A DNA stretch of 5,393 bases, from assembly GCA_023386515.1 (NCBI GenBank), contig JAEWJQ010000017.1, positions 1-5,393 of the forward strand. Reading direction: 5' to 3'. Below, piece after piece: positions 5,199 to 5,393 of the stretch (its first letter is position 1; every line of letters starts with the position of its first letter). The notes under the pieces were generated by a model. It saw nothing but the letters and a program-made list of their open reading frames with translations, was not told the DNA's origin and did no database searches. The position numbers and the translations under genes are program-made. This stretch comes from Pseudomonadota bacterium (GTDB taxonomy: Bacteria > Pseudomonadota > Alphaproteobacteria > Sphingomonadales > Sphingomonadaceae).

Positions 5199-5393
5199 CA
5201 CAAATCCCCCGCGCCGAATGAACGCCTCTAATGGTTTATAGCTGGCGTCACGGTGCCGGGCTTCATGCGAGCCGGCGTTTCCCGGCCGAGGATCGTAGCG
5301 GTCGACGGCGCGCCTGGGGCCGGGAGGTGCTGGGGGATATTCGCGGGGCGGCGGAGCTGCGGCCGTGCTCGCGCGTGTCGTTCGAGCCTCAGC

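Noticed and set aside
5231..5393. Plus-strand open frame from ATG 5231 to the window end.
   Set aside because: The 54 visible codons give an Arg-rich sequence with no recognisable motif and no clear ribosome-binding site, and the opposite strand offers a more natural reading. It cannot be excluded without flanking sequence.

Overview
The window looks like chromosomal DNA from a GC-rich alphaproteobacterium, most likely a sphingomonad. This rests on recalled family resemblance (the lepA protein wording, the tRNA-Pro body and the style of the small exported proteins) and on strong G/C preference at third codon positions; no database search was possible.

Layout. The left edge holds the 5' half of a tRNA gene on the minus strand (1-34), probably tRNA-Pro. 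Next is a 134-base leader with a textbook hairpin plus T-tract (84-105) and a second, bulged stem-loop (106-145). It precedes a two-gene plus-strand operon: pnuC, a nicotinamide riboside type transporter (169-744), overlapping by ATGA a stand-alone NadR-type ribosylnicotinamide kinase (741-1295). Together they would import and phosphorylate nicotinamide riboside to feed NAD synthesis.

Tail to tail with the kinase, and overlapping it by 14 bases, is a minus-strand gene for an exported CsgG-family protein with a C-terminal SH3-like domain (1282-2283). A 135-base divergent intergenic region separates it from lepA (elongation factor 4, 2419-4230, plus strand).

The most striking observation is in lepA. 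The frame is intact and conserved over 603 codons except for one in-frame TAA at codon 419, where relatives have the Tyr of a conserved EYLG motif. As written, the gene is broken by a single nonsense change, with no sign of further decay downstream.

Between lepA and the next convergent gene lie three hairpins within 90 bases (4281-4370). The right part carries two small minus-strand genes of unknown function: an exported protein with two C-terminal cysteines (4376-4831), and a short protein with a hydrophobic N-terminal segment (4911-5198) whose frame stays open to the window edge, so its true N-terminus may lie outside. I see no mobile element, CRISPR array or phage gene. I found no convincing new multi-gene system; the points worth checking are the lepA stop, the structured pnuC leader, and the CsgG-like protein without a lipobox.
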